Shown: positions 21,133 through 32,640 of the stretch, one piece after another
Numbering within the stretch: position 1 is the first letter of the stretch
Layout of the letters: each line of letters opens with the position of its first letter
DNA from: Sorghum bicolor
Lineage: Eukaryota > Streptophyta > Magnoliopsida > Poales > Poaceae
DNA: 64,000 nucleotides
Direction of reading: 5' to 3'
Assembly (NCBI RefSeq): GCF_000003195.3
Contig: NC_012873.2
Span: forward strand, 23,843,317-23,907,316
Made by a program: the position numbers and the translations under genes
Notes under the pieces: generated by a model
What the model saw: the letters and a program-made list of their open reading frames with translations, nothing else
The model's database searches: none
What the model was told of the DNA's origin: nothing

Positions 21133-23311
21133 CTTGTCGAAGATAGCTCCTTCTAGGGGCCCTTAGGCATTTTGCGCTCCATGGCGGCGACGAGATCGTC
21201 GTCGAGGTCCTCCCGCTGGAACTGCCACGTTTTCTTCTTCTTTTTGTTCTTCTTGGGACCTCGACTGGGGCCCTCGTCATCATCAGGGGATGGCTTGCCT
21301 TTCCTTCCTTCACAGCTGAAGAAGGCGTCGACCGCTTCTTCCCCTGCAGCGTAGTTTGCCACCACGTCCATCAGCTCGTCGACGGTCTGAGGGCGATTCC
21401 GGCCTTATTCCCGCACCAAGTCTCGACTGGTGGTACTAGAGACAAAGGCTAGGATGACGTCGTGGTTGGGGATGTGTGGCAGCTCGGTGCGTTGCTTCGA
21501 GAAGCGTCGAGCATACTCTCGAAGTGTTTCTCCTGACTTCTGTTTGCACTTGCTGAGGTCCCATGAGTTGCCGGGCCGTATGTAGGTCCCTTTGAAGTTA
21601 CCCTAGAAAACTCTGACCAAATCGACCCAGTCGTGGATCTGGTTGGCTGGAAGCTCCTCGAGCCATCTTCGGGTGGTGTCGGAGAGGAAGAGTGGCAGCT
21701 GTCTTATGATGGCTCGATCGTCCCCTCGAGCGCCTCCTAGCTGACAGGCTAGCCTGAAATCCGCCAGCCACAGCTCTGGCTTGGTCTCGTGTTGTACTTT
21801 GCGATGCTGGTCGGGGGTCGAAACGGGCTGGGCAGCGGCGTCCTGCGGATTGCCCTGCTGAACACCCGCGGTCCTGGTGGCTCAGGGGCCATCCGGTCCT
21901 CATTGTTGTCGTACCTCCCGCCACGATGGGCGCTGTAACCGCGCTCTTCCACGTCCCCGTACCGATGGCGACGATTCTCTTCAATGTCGTGTCGTGCATT
22001 GTGTCGTCGTTGGTTGTCGATGGGGAGGACGAGCGTGGCCTTTTTTCCTCGAGGGGGCGGTTGCTGATGGACCGACGCCTCCTTTTCGTTGTGGGCCGGT
22101 TCATCATGCTTTTCTGTGGCCGCTCCTCGACGTCGAGAGGCCGAGCTCTCAGCCTGCTGAACTGCTGCCACCTGGAGCAGAGTCTGTACCTCATCTCGGA
22201 TGCGCCATGCCTGGGAGTTCGAGGGCTCGGGCATGCTACGCAACAGCATGGTTGCTGCCACAACGTTCTGGTCTGCTCGAGGGAAGCGGCTGACAGGTCG
22301 TTCTGGCTCCCCGTCCCCGACGATCTATCGATGTACCTCTCGAGCCCTTCTGCGGACACTTCCGCCAGGCGGGTATGGCAGGTCCTGCTCAAGGATTTTC
22401 TCGAGCAGGACGAGGCACTCACGATCTTTGTCAAGTTTTGTCTTGAGCTCTCACAACTGCGCAAGTTGCATGGCTCTGTCTTCCTGTGGAGGTGGGTCGA
22501 TCTGTCCGTCGTTCCCAGGCGTCTTGGGGTCTTCCCTCGCTGCAGGGGCTCGTCCACCAGCGACGGCGTCTTGCATCTCGTCGGTAGTTTCTACCGCTCT
22601 GTCGATGTGGAAGCACTCCCTAGTAGGGTCGCAGCTGTCGGACTCAGAGCCGGAGTCCAGCTCGGCGGCGTAGAAGCATCCACATCCATCCTCCAGCAGC
22701 CGCTGCCTGAGGTAGGTAATCGTGTACCGTCCGAGGCCTAGGCGGCGGAGGCCTCGTACCTGCGAGAAGTCTGGCAGCTCGGACGTCTGCGGCTGTGCTC
22801 CGTTGTCACGCGGGAGGACCATTGGTCTTTCCATGTATGTTTGGGCGTTTGGACATATCGTCCTGGCGAGCGATGCCGCGGTGATGTCCAGACCGAACGA
22901 TAGCGCCCTTCTTGGGGTGAAGAGCCCATGTGGAGTTAGCGTAGCGGTGGGGGAGAGCGCGCGGGGCGCATCACCTCCTGTCGTCGTGCGATCCTCGTGG
23001 CGTCGAGCCGTCATGCCCACGGTTTCGGCGCGCGGGGCTGTCAGCTCCTGTGCCGCCTCCCGCCTGGCACGAACTGTCGGTCGTGACGAGGCAGAGGGGC
23101 AATGGTGGTGCTGTCCACGCCTCTTCTTGGGCGGGGAGGCGTGATGGTGAGGATGTCTCGGGGCCCTCAACCGTGTTGGCGCAACGCGGGCTCCTCCCGG
23201 TCCTTTGACCGAGAGCAGGATCATGTCATAGCCGGAGCAAGTAGACATGAACTCGAGACTCCCAAACCAAATCACCATGGAGCGCGGAATCGGTGAAGTG
23301 AGAGTGGCCAT
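21133..23311 (-). pseudogene. Element D gag (capsid)
   Basis: Probable start at 23,311 (MATLTSPIPRS), 59 bases inside the LTR/PBS junction. The N-terminal half is Pro/Arg/Gly-rich and low in complexity. The capsid-like retrotransposon gag region is on minus frames around 21,400-21,800 (ADFRLACQ, LPLFLSDTARRWLEELP, FKGTYIRPGNSWDLSKC, FSKQRTELPHIPNHDVI), followed by the basic GPKKNKKKKK stretch. Stops at about 21,602 and 21,403 and at least two frameshifts (22,450 region) break it. Large ORFs in other frames here are compositional shadows. Confidence 0.7.
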
Positions 23312-23349
23312 CTGGAAAGGTGTGGGAAAACGGTGAAAAACACGAAGGA

Positions 23350-23368
23350 CCCCTACCTGGCATGCCAA
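23350..23368 (-). other. Element D primer-binding site
   Basis: Minus strand TTGGCATGCCAGGTAGGGG directly follows the 5' LTR. The TGGC(A/G)(C/T)GCCAGGTAGGGG form is common to this retrotransposon group. I do not assign the tRNA with certainty. Confidence 0.7.
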
Positions 23369-23369
23369 C

Positions 23370-24426
23370 TGTCGGTGTTTTTCCCCTGGGGGGTCACACC
23401 AACTAGTAAATTTGTATGCGTGCTCCCTTTTCTAGATGGTGATGCAAAAAGACACAAAGATTTATCCTGGTTCGGGCAAGAGAAGGCCCTACGTCCAGCG
23501 GGGGTGGGGCGAATTTTGTATTGTTCGGGCAAGTGCTTGTACTGGGGTGAATACAGGCGTGTATGAACTGGGATGGAGATGGAGTATGGAAGCTCTACTG
23601 CGTGTGCGTTGTATTGCCTTGTGTTTTTCGTATCCGCTCCAGGGCCTCCCCTTTTATAGTTCCAAGGAGAGACCTAGGGTACATGTATAGGCGTCAGAGT
23701 AGGGGTCGATAGAGGTATGGCGCGCTGACCTACTCGAGGCCTCCGTACCGACGTGGTTTCGTGCCATCTTGTCCCGATAGCTTGATGATGATTACGCGTG
23801 CCCCGGTATCCTGCTCTGCGCGCCGTCCTGGGCTGGTTCATCTGTTGCATGCTTGTACGTTGCGGCTGCATCTGCATCGGAGTGGTTGAGGTGCTGTCAC
23901 TCGACGCCCAACTCTTCTCCAGGAAGGAAATGTGCCTACTCGAGGGTCTGGTGCCGTGTAATGCCTTGCCAGCCAGAGCGCTGACCTCAGGTGTCTCGAG
24001 GGGGTCTTGATTGGACATTCCGACCCGCTCCCTACGTCCTGCCATGTTCTGGATTGTTTGGTGGGGAAGGCTGCAAAAAGAATGACGGGACGGGTGCCTG
24101 TTCCCTATCACGCTTCCCGTGACCTGCGGGTTAGGTGAGAACGCGGTAGGCGCATTAAATGCCTTGGTTCCCATGCCCGCGTCAGGCGGCGGGCAGCGTC
24201 CTTGCGCTCGACGCCTTCTGATTCGCTCGAGCCTGTTTCCATATTCAACAGTAGCCGGTGGTCGAGCCCTGATCGATTCGCTAGACGCTCTTTCCGTGTT
24301 CGAGGCCAGGGCCGTCGAGGACCGTACGTATGACTGGGTAGAGCGTCGAGTTGGAGACCTCGACTTGCGTTCGGGTATTCTCGTTACACACGTCAGTTTG
24401 GGTACCCTTTACTGATATCCTCGACA
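23370..24426 (-). repeat. Element D 5' LTR
   Basis: 1,057 bp, TGTCGAGG...CACCGACA on the minus strand, with TATAAAA on the minus strand at 23,652-23,658. Followed outside by TSD GCTGG at 24,427-24,431. Confidence 0.92.
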
Positions 24427-24431
24427 GCTGG

Positions 24432-24558
24432 TGTGGACCCAGAATGGTCACACAGCATGGCACATGCGCTAGCACTGGATGCATGGACGTGGCCAAGAGG
24501 GGACATTCCTAGCTTGGGGTGGTTCGACGAGGACGTCGATCTCTTAAGGGGGTGAGGT
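24432..24558 (+). other. Right part of Cassandra internal region with polypurine tract
   Basis: Non-coding; ends TAAGGGGGTGAGGT (24,545-24,558), the PPT immediately before the right Cassandra LTR. Confidence 0.8.
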
Positions 24559-24838
24559 TGTAACACCCGGCCCATGGCTTAGTAGCATTAATAGGAGACT
24601 CATACCAACAAGTTGCAACTTCTTTTCCAGAAGCCCATCTCCAAAGAACTCTAAAGTTAAGCGTGCTTGGCTTGGAGAAATTGAAGGATAGGCCACTGAG
24701 CGGAAAGTACTTCCCGGGTGCGCACGAGTGAGGACAAAGTTGGCAGAAAAGTCTAGTGTTGGTCTATGGGGACTGACTATATCCTAGAAAAGCTACCAGA
24801 TGTAAGCAGACCCGGCTTCGTGGAGGTGGGACGTTACA
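24559..24838 (+). repeat. Cassandra right LTR with 5S-like segment
   Basis: 280 bp, TGTAACACCCGG to ACGTTACA. The 5S-like segment is at 24,631-24,722 (AGTTAAGCGTGCTTGG, GTACTTCCCGGGTGCG); the box C region is more decayed here (GGATAGGCCACTGAGC) than in the left LTR. Confidence 0.9.
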
Positions 24839-25302
24839 GTCCGCGCGCCCTGTCTTCTGCACTAGGTTGAGGCAGCCGGCTCGCACCGGTTTCCTCACCG
24901 CAGCAGTTCTGCTGGGAGCTTGGAATAGCTCGCCCTGGAAGAGGTGGAGCCACAGCTCCCAGTGCGACATCACCCCTAGGTAATCTTCACACACCGTGGC
25001 AAAGATTGCCGTGGTGGAAATCGCATTAGGGGAGAGATGCTGGAGTTCGACTCTATAGTAGTGGAGGAGCGCCCTCTTGAAGGGGCTCGGAGGAGACCCG
25101 AGCCCGTGGCGATGAAATTTGATGAAGGAGACCACGTGGCCCTAGGGATAGCTTGGCTCTCGGTGCTCAACCGGTGGCACAATACACTCTGGCCACGTCA
25201 AGGAGGTGGCAGGGCAGTGAAGCCCCTCTCTCTAGATCCCGCAGCTGGCGCGCCATCACGGTCGACGGGCACCAGTCGTCGGTGGTGATGAGCTTCACTG
25301 GC
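24839..25302 (-). pseudogene. Antisense gene of element A, exon 1 fragment with Transposase_28-like domain
   Basis: Minus strand: KLITTDDW directly next to element B, then MARQLRDLER, VVSFIKFHRHGLG, LHYYRVELQHLSPNAI, EDYLGVMSHWELWLHLFQGELF and GCLNLVQKTGR, where Cassandra interrupts it. It aligns residue by residue with D exon 1 (HHYGVELQHFSPNAI; HWDLWLHLYR). The frame GELF...LNLV is continuous here, which shows that the D copy is frameshifted at the same place. One TAG and a frame change lie near 25,140-25,250. The start codon is across element B at 32,470. Confidence 0.75.
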
Positions 25303-26531
25303 TGTTGACGGTCCTTAAGTACCAAATATAATCATCAAATAAATAAAGAAAAGGATCTACATGCAACCAACACCCAGACTTAGGGTTTTAACTGACAGAA
25401 TACCACGAGTTTTGGTGTTTGTCTATTTCTGCAGGGGGTTATCAGGAAATACGTAAGAAAGGCCCACATGTCGGGATTACATAGAGATATCAACGCACCG
25501 CACAAATTTCTACCATCTAGAAGACTCCAGAAGCCACGGGAAGAAAGCAGAGGCCGAAAGGGGCCAGGCCCAGGGCGCCCGCCCTCCTTCCCTGGGCGCC
25601 CGCGCCCCTCTGGAAGCCATTCAGGACTCTTCGCACACGATGTTCCACCAACCTAAAGGATCAAGGATAACGTAGTACCACATCGCCTACCGACCCAAAA
25701 ACGCATAGAGGAGGAGGACTATATAAGGAGACCCTCCTGGCCCCTAGAGAAGACAAGAAGTTATCATAGAGTTGAGGGGTGCCCTCGAAGGAAAACCTCT
25801 TCTCTAAATAGAATTTCTTTTTAGTCTTAGCAACCAATCTGAGTAGAAATAGATCTTCTAGTTTCTACTAGATTGAGAGATATAGAGTGGAGGTTTGGAT
25901 CGGAGGAAGGCCGGCCTGTCGGTGTCTACTCTGAGGTTGTACCTGCGGGATCAAGTCTTCTAACCCGAGGCTTGCTCCTAAGATTCTTCATTAATTCGAC
26001 TTCTAATTCTAGTAAGTTCTTGTTTTATTGTTCTTTGGTTTATGAGTTTACTTTAATCCTGTTCTAGTTGAGTATTAGAGTAATCATTGCTAGCGTAAAC
26101 GTGGTGTTTAGGCTAGGGTACTCATAGATATCCCCTGACTAGCTGGACTGTGGTAGTAGCGAGGAACGTGACATTTCCGAGTTACCTTTGTATCCCACAT
26201 CTCGTTAGCAGGAAGGGTAGGGTTTATAGGTGGTGGTCGAACATCCATTGTGGTGTCTAGATTCCGTAGGCTTCCCAATAGAACAGTAGATCATCCTTAC
26301 CAAGGTTAGAACGAGACTACGGTTGCAGTCTTCTCTATACATCACTCACATTGAGAAACATTCTTTGTAGCCTAAAGGGGTAGTAGCAATAGATTTGGTT
26401 AGTCAGATGCACCCTTTCTCCCAGTGGTAAAAATATAAATACGATAACTCTGGATAATCTCCCGGGTGAAATGCTCACCGATATCCGTGCGCTTGCGGTT
26501 CATTTCCTTATTGCGTTACCAAATATCAACA
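25303..26531 (+). repeat. Element B 5' LTR
   Basis: 1,229 bp, TGTTGACGGTCC...ATATCAACA. TATATAA at 25,720-25,726. Two copies of the palindromic core GGGCGCCC lie at 25,573-25,600, ~115 bases before the TATA box. Confidence 0.92.
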
Positions 26532-26539
26532 AGCATTTC

Positions 26540-26556
26540 TGGCGCCGTTGCCGGGG
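26540..26556 (+). other. Element B primer-binding site
   Basis: TGGCGCCGTTGCCGGGG, eight bases after the LTR; the same sequence, slightly changed, follows the element C LTR at 48,010. Confidence 0.8.
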
Positions 26557-28399
26557 AGAAAGACGGTTTGCTGAGATAACTTTGAATCTTGCTATTATCT
26601 TGTATTATAGTTTTATACTTTTATTCTTTTATATTTTTTTTTATCTTTGTGGATAACTTAAATTCCATACCTATTATTGAATTTCTTGCACCTTCGGAGA
26701 CCAGCAATAGACCATGGGAGTCAACAAGTCCTTGGAGATTGGAGACAAAGATAACATTAATGAGCATGGAATTTATTTCATAGCCACTTTGTTTACTCCA
26801 TGCTCATATGCAACATCTTCCCAATCTTTTGGTCTCTCCAACATCACCACATTTGAGATCTCCAATCCCCTCTTCTTTTCTATTTATAAAAACTTTAAAA
26901 GAGCGGTTGTCAATGCATATGTCTATAATAAATATTGCACATCTCGTTGAGTTGATTGATGGTTTCCCAAGGACAAGCTTAGTGTCCTAAAACAAGCACT
27001 AATCAGATCGTAATATGAACTTTTAATTATTTGCAACATTGCCTTGTGTATTGAGCATATAAAGATAATTGTAGAAATATTCTTTCGGGTATTCTTGTCA
27101 CTAACCTTTCCAGGATTGGAGCAAGAAGATCGGATGAATGACAAGCACAAGGTATGTCCAACCAATCATCATGCAACTTTGAATTAAATTCATCCAATCT
27201 TGAATTTTGCAAAATTCAAGCTTGGGGGAGTACTTCACATGAAAACATCCCTTGCCAAGTTGCTATGTTGGTTGTCCCTACCTTTGAGACATGCTCAATT
27301 TGTTAAATACTAATCACACTACTTCATCTCCACTTGAGTAGATCTCTATAAATGCTGTCATGCTACCTTTGTCTATTTACTAGAAAGTGTTGGTTTGGAA
27401 GTACTCGACATACTTCCATTGGCTTTTAAATTAAGCATGGTGCTTAGGTTAAACAGCCTTCCTTAATCTGATTAGACATGGAGTCTAGTTTGGTTACTGA
27501 ACTAAAAATTGCTTGAGTAGATATTGGTATATTTTGTTGGACTAACCCCTGTAGGAAAACTTTCAATATCGACCTGGGAAGTCCTGAGATACAAACTTAT
27601 TGGAGATAAAGGAGACACATGAAGTTTAACAATTTGCACAAGGACATAGCTCATTCATCATAAAGAGATGATCTATGGAGGGTACCACAAACACGATGCA
27701 CAACCGCTAAGAAAGGAAAGCTTCCACAAGGTGATACTATACCATCACTCTTCGAGTAAGGTAACATCTTAAGGTACGCGACTATCACTTTCATAAGCTT
27801 CTCCTTGGTTCTGGCATACACATAAATAAAGAGACAAACATGTATGATTTGTAGCTCCAAATTAACCAACTCAATTAATTCAACATGTTTATTCCTTTAA
27901 TCTTTGTTCTTAGTACTACCTTCGTGATCCCACACTCCTAATCATATAAGCTAAAATGTTGCACATTCAATCTTTGGAAGATATAAACAAAACATAAATA
28001 TAGATAGATTATCTTTCCATTAGGTTGAGCCATCTGATCTGACAAATGCTACACTCATGATCCATCAACTTTGTCTTGCTCACTATGCCTAAGGTTAGAG
28101 AAGAACAAATACACTTTTGGTTCTGTTGGTGTTTTCCACCAACAGGGCCCATGCACTTGATCTCTACCTTATCTTTATGAGCAGGTACACTTCAAGCAAA
28201 ACATGGAGGAGTTTTACAACTCCCAGACTCCACCAAGTGAAGGACCTGGATCTACGAGCACAAACACACTGAGCAGGATATTGCCAACACCACATCTCGA
28301 ACTGCTAGGCAAACGAAGAACATGGGTGACAATGTATTAAGAAGTGCAGACGTCAAGTAATCAAATGATGCACCTAAAGGATGAAGACGGTGAGAAGTC
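26557..28399 (+). other. Element B leader and decayed region without recognisable gag
   Basis: No capsid motif is visible in any frame. ORFs are short (the longest, 26,714-26,950, 78 codons, is unrecognised). A PPT-like CAAGCTTGGGGGAGTA occurs at 27,218-27,233. The block 28,215-28,320 is Ser/Thr-rich when translated and might be a scrap of an ORF2-like protein; not assigned. Confidence 0.5.
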
Positions 28400-28439
28400 T
28401 TGTCCAGAAGACTTAAAACATTGATCCTTGTCGGAGGAG

Positions 28440-28923
28440 GTCAAGATCGTCGACTCAAGTCGCCTTTCCTGATCAAGAAGGACGACCCTGGTGTTCCAAG
28501 CATCGAGTGCACAATCAATGGATACTCTTTTCAGAAGACACTCTACGACACCGGATCTAACGACAACATAATGGCTGCAGTCACTTATCAGCTCCTGCAT
28601 GAAACCATGCCCCTACAACCAATATATATTCAGCTCCAGATGATTTTTAGGTCATTAACATGGGAGACGACGAGTATGATCCACCCATCATCCTTAGAAG
28701 ACCGTTCCTCAGCACTATCAAAGTCATTATCTATATTGGAACCGGAGAGGTCCACATGCACTTCCCCTCTGAGAAGGTATGCTGCTATTTTACTGACCCT
28801 AACTATATAGTTGAAAACTCTAAGGAGGTCAGGACAACAAGAAGACAATGCAACCGCAACCAGAGGAGGCAAATCATCAATGACAGATGGGCAGAGTACG
28901 AAGGAGAAGTAATAAGGTCTTAA
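28440..28923 (+). pseudogene. Element B protease remnant (Athila-type)
   Basis: Frame 1: PGVPSIECTINGYSFQKTLYDTGSNDNIM, matching the C protease PGCPTIDCSIGNQHF...LCDLGASVGVM; the active-site Asp is kept in YDTGSN. After a frameshift near 28,660 a second frame gives ILRRPFLSTIKVII and IGTGEVHMHF, the counterpart of ILGRPFLSTANAHIDVGKGE in C. The flanks are cut short, so this is a relic. Confidence 0.7.
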
Positions 28924-31218
28924 GACATACTGCTTGAACAGAACTGTCCTGAGGAGACCGTAGCACCGAGTCAGATGTGGAAAGAGAAGATAGTTATACA
29001 CGAAGAGGAGGCGCCACCGGAACCACCGACTACGCTATCCAGCGAATCCCAGGACGACTGAGAAGACGGAGAGTCCTGTTCGGAGGACTTAAAAACACCG
29101 AACGCCTTGCCAAGAGGTAACCTTGGTAGTTATCCTTTTTTCCTTTGCACTATTTAAAATAGTTTGCTTAGTTAATTAGGTTCGTATCATCTCGAAAAGA
29201 AAATAAAAATGTTAAAAAAATAGTAAGCCCCATGTGAGTATGCTCATGGCCTAAAACCCATAAGTACATTCACTGTGGTGGCATAAAAATAAAATAAATA
29301 AGTTTTCATCTTACAATAAAAATATAAAAATAATAAGTGCATGATCCTGCTAAATAAGTAATATTTATTGAGGAGGCTCAACATGATAAAGGCTAGATAT
29401 TTATGCTAACACTTAACCAGCTCCACAAAGCTTTGTTGTCTAATTGAGCTCCACAGAATTCAAGGATCAAAAAAAAAGACTAGCAGATGGAGGACATCCT
29501 AATCGCTGTCAGGGTGCTGCCAACATTCAAATACACCTCCACCACCTGCTAGCTACATTAGAAGAAATTATGTCAAAATCCAGCTTGGGGGAGAGCACCC
29601 CCATTTATCCAGCTAAGTGTTTCTACTCGCATTTATACTTTACTCAAATAATAAAAGATGCATAATCATGAAAACCCAAATAAAGATTTTGTGCTTTTAT
29701 CTTTGCTTAGTTTGCTAAATAAATAAATAAAGTTTGCTATGAACCCTCATGATAAACTCTCACACGGAAATGATGAATAGTTGCTCTGCCATGACTAGTT
29801 CTTAAAATTGAAATCTCTCTCAAGTTTAGGCATGACTGTTATGAAGTAAGATTTGCTCTAAACCTGAACTTGTGGGAAGAGTACTTGATCTAAAGTCTAA
29901 GTTGTTAACGGATATGATATGGGAAGGTTGAGCTGTTGTTTATCTGTTCCTAGAGATGCTAGAATTCTAGAGAATTTTATCTTTGAAAAAATCTTTAAAA
30001 TATCACATGATGAGTTCCTGTATGATGAGAGTATAAGATCCTACCACAACCATATATACATGCTTGCTAGACTTTGAGCCACACATTTACTTTTTACTAC
30101 TTATGAGCATTGAGTGTGGTCAAGCTGTGTAGACCCTTAGGAGCTTGTCATGTGGTTAAAATCAAGATTCACTTGCACGTTCACTCATACATGCTACTTC
30201 TACTCCGGAAGTACCATCCACATATATCCACTCATTTCCATCTCCAGAACCACCCAAAAACATTCTACTCCTAATCCGGGAAAGAATGGCCAAAAATATT
30301 TCTGTTTTTCCCTGTGGAATAAATGCTCCAGTTATTTTGGTTACTACCAGTTGCTACATTCTTTCAGGAGATGAGTGCTCTAAAAAAGTGAGAAAAAATA
30401 ATACGAGGAAATGAAAAGGGGCAAGTGCTTGGAACCTCGAAGAAAAGAAAAAGTGAGACGAGAGGTAAAAATGGACAAGTGTCCAACAGTAGAATTAGGG
30501 GTACAAGATACCCACCTGAGAGGAAAGAAAAAGAAAATATAGAGCATCTCATTCTCCCCAAAAAGCTTCAAATTGCAAGAATGGTATGTATCCCCTTAAA
30601 AGAGCAAAAATAGAATTAGACTTTCACCATTGTTATCACCATCATCACCATACACCATTCATTCGCCACACATGCACATCTTGATTTGACTTATTGACTT
30701 GTTTCTCTAGATCCATGGTTTGACTATGCAATAAATGTCTTGTAAGTATGTATTAGTTGTCTCCCACCTATGAGCTCCATATATCAAAACCTTATTAGAG
30801 TAGGGTGAGAGAGAAGGCAATATCACTATGCCCCATGCCAAAAATACCACATATTTTGAGAGAAGGCATATACTATTACTGCCTTGGTAAGGATCCAGAA
30901 ATACCACAAAAGAGAGATTTGAGAGAATCATATAAGGAATCTCTGAGTTTTATTTGAAAATCTGCAAAAACTCCAGAGCTATAGCTGATCAAGAATAAGA
31001 GACATGGCGCTTGACTTGACCGTTCTATCTTTTAATTGCTCAAGACACAAGTGACGGTTACAAGCTCCATAGTGAAAGGTAAAATGAGTAAGTTTTAAGT
31101 CTTAACAGTTTATTTTAACTCAGAGATGAGATCTTGCTTGAATGCATGTTTAGTTTTAAGGCATGAAACCACTACAGAAACTCTTGAGTTCATCCTTGCT
31201 CAGGGACGAGCAAGAGGT
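28924..31218 (+). other. Element B 3' non-coding region, partly conserved with element C
   Basis: No gene seen. Blocks recognisable in C: GCCCCAT...CTCATGG...AAAACCCATAAG near 29,228; TGTAGACCCTTAGGAGCTT at 30,129 (C 53,289); AAGGGGCAAGTGC and GTAAAAATGGACAAGTGTCC at 30,415-30,485 (C 53,477-53,552). A PPT-like CAGCTTGGGGGAGAGC occurs at 29,581. Confidence 0.65.
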
Positions 31219-31232
31219 AAGCTTAGGGGAGT

Positions 31233-32463
31233 TGTTGACGGTCCTTAAGTACCAAATATATTCATCAAATAAATAAAGAAAAGGATCTACATGCAACCAA
31301 CACCCAAACTTAGGGTTTTAACTGACAGAATTCCACGAGTTTTGGTGTTTGTCTATTTCTACAGGGGGTTATTAGGAAATACGGAAGAAAGGCCCACATG
31401 TCGGGATTACATAGAGATATCAATGCACCGCGCAATTTTCTACCATCTAGAAGACTCCAGAAGCCACGGGAAGAAAGCAGAGGCCGAAAGGGGCTAGGCC
31501 CAGGGCGCCCGCCCTCCTTCCCTGGGCGCCCGCCCCCCTGTGGAAGCCATTCAGGACTCTCTTCGCACACGATGTTCCACCGACCAAAAGGATCAAGGAT
31601 AACATAGTACCACATCGCCTACCGACCCAAAAACGCATAGAGGAGGAGGACTATATAAGGAGACCCCCTGGCCCCTGGAGAAGATAAGAAGTTATCATAG
31701 AGTTGAGGGGTGCCCTCGAAGGAAAACCTCTTCTCTAAATAGAATTTCTTTTTAGGCTTAGCAACCAATGTGAGTAGAAATAGATCTTTTAGTTTCTACT
31801 AGATTGAGAGATATAGAGTGGAGGTGTAGATCGGAGGAAGGCCGGCCTGTCGGTGTCTACTCCGAGGTTGTACCTGCGGGATCATGTCTTCTAACCCGAG
31901 GCTTGCTCCTAAGATTTTTCAGTAATTCGACTTCTAATTCTAGTAAGTTTTTGTTTTATTGTTCTTTGGTTTATGAGTTTACTTTAATCCTCTTCCGGTT
32001 GAGTATTAGAGTAATCATTGCTAGCGTAAACGTGGTGTTTAGGCTAGGGTACTCATAGATATCCCTTGACTAGCTGGACCGTGGTAGTAGCGAGGATCGT
32101 GACATTTCCGAGTTACCTTTGTATCCCACATCTCGTTAGCAGGAAGGGTAGGGTTTATAGGTGCGGGTCGAACATCCTTTGTGGTGTCTAGATTCCGTAA
32201 GCTTCCCCAATAGAACAGTAGATCATCCTTACCAAGGTTAGAACGAGACTACGGTTGCAGTCTTCTCTATACATCGCTCACATCGAGAAACATTCTTTGT
32301 AGCCTAAAGGGGTAGTAGCAATAGATTTGGTTAGTCAGATACACCCTTTCTCCCAGTGGTAAAAATATAAATACGATAACTCTGGATAATCTCCCGGGTG
32401 AAATGCTCACCGATATCCGTGCGCTTGCGGATCATTTCCTTATTGCGTTACCAAATATCAACA
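31233..32463 (+). repeat. Element B 3' LTR
   Basis: 1,231 bp, preceded by the PPT TAAGCTTAGGGGAG. Near-identical to the 5' LTR. Confidence 0.92.
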
Positions 32464-32640
32464 CTGGCATGGTCGCGACACGAATGATACGGCAAGGAAA
32501 GTCCTTCTCTTCTGGTTATCTCTCTCGTCCTAGCTCTGTTCTTCTTTAGTGCGCAGGAAAATGCAAGTGGAAAAGGAATGAAAGCAGCGGCAAAAGGTGG
32601 AAGGAGAAGCAATGAGACGGCCCCTCGATATATATAGCTG
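32464..32640 (-). promoter_or_regulatory. Start codon, leader and TATA box of the element A antisense gene
   Basis: Minus strand: TATATATA at 32,628-32,635, a pyrimidine-rich leader, then ATGCCAG with the ATG at 32,470. Skipping element B, the coding sequence resumes at 25,302 as ATG-CCA-GTG-AAG (MPVKLITTDDW), equal in layout to MPVRLVATDDW in D. Agreement across the insertion confirms both the start codon and the TSD. Confidence 0.7.

Larger units (their letters stand above)
10158..24426 (-). mobile_element. Element D: complete 14.3-kb Tat-lineage Ty3/gypsy retrotransposon
   Basis: LTRs of 1,058 bp (10,158-11,215) and 1,057 bp (23,370-24,426) with TSD GCTGG on both sides (10,153-10,157 and 24,427-24,431). 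On the minus strand the order is 5' LTR, PBS, gag, protease, reverse transcriptase, RNase H, a second (archaeal-type) RNase H, integrase, an antisense gene, PPT and 3' LTR. The second RNase H marks the Tat lineage. I count about 47 substitutions between the LTRs (~4.5%), so the insertion is fairly recent, but pol contains many stops and frameshifts. It sits inside the Cassandra internal region. Confidence 0.92.
9800..24838 (+). mobile_element. Cassandra TRIM retrotransposon, split by element D
   Basis: Terminal repeats of ~280 bp (9,800-10,080 and 24,559-24,838) contain 5S-rRNA-like sequence, the hallmark of Cassandra. The tRNA-iMet primer site TGGTATCAGAGCC lies four bases after the left LTR, and TAAGGGGGTGAGGT precedes the right LTR. 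Without D the element is about 765 bp and has no coding capacity, so it relied on proteins from other elements. Flanks are ATCCG (9,795-9,799) and GTCCG (24,839-24,843), a TSD with one mismatch. The left LTR begins TATAAC where the right begins TGTAAC, a mutated terminus. It interrupts the antisense gene of element A. Confidence 0.9.
25303..32463 (+). mobile_element. Element B: non-autonomous Athila-like LTR retrotransposon
   Basis: LTRs 25,303-26,531 and 31,233-32,463 with perfect TSD CTGGC (25,298-25,302 and 32,464-32,468). The PBS at 26,540-26,556 (TGGCGCCGTTGCCGGGG) and the PPT at 31,219-31,232 (TAAGCTTAGGGGAG) agree. LTRs differ at about 42 positions plus small indels (~3.4%). Internal DNA (4.7 kb) retains only a decayed protease region and non-coding blocks shared with element C; no reverse transcriptase or integrase motif is visible. 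It must have moved using proteins of another element. Inserted seven bases into the coding region of the A antisense gene. Confidence 0.9.

Noticed and set aside
21598..22557. 319-codon minus-strand ORF as the gag protein
   Set aside because: Most of it is out of frame with recognisable gag motifs and is Arg/Ser-rich; gag is split over several frames here.
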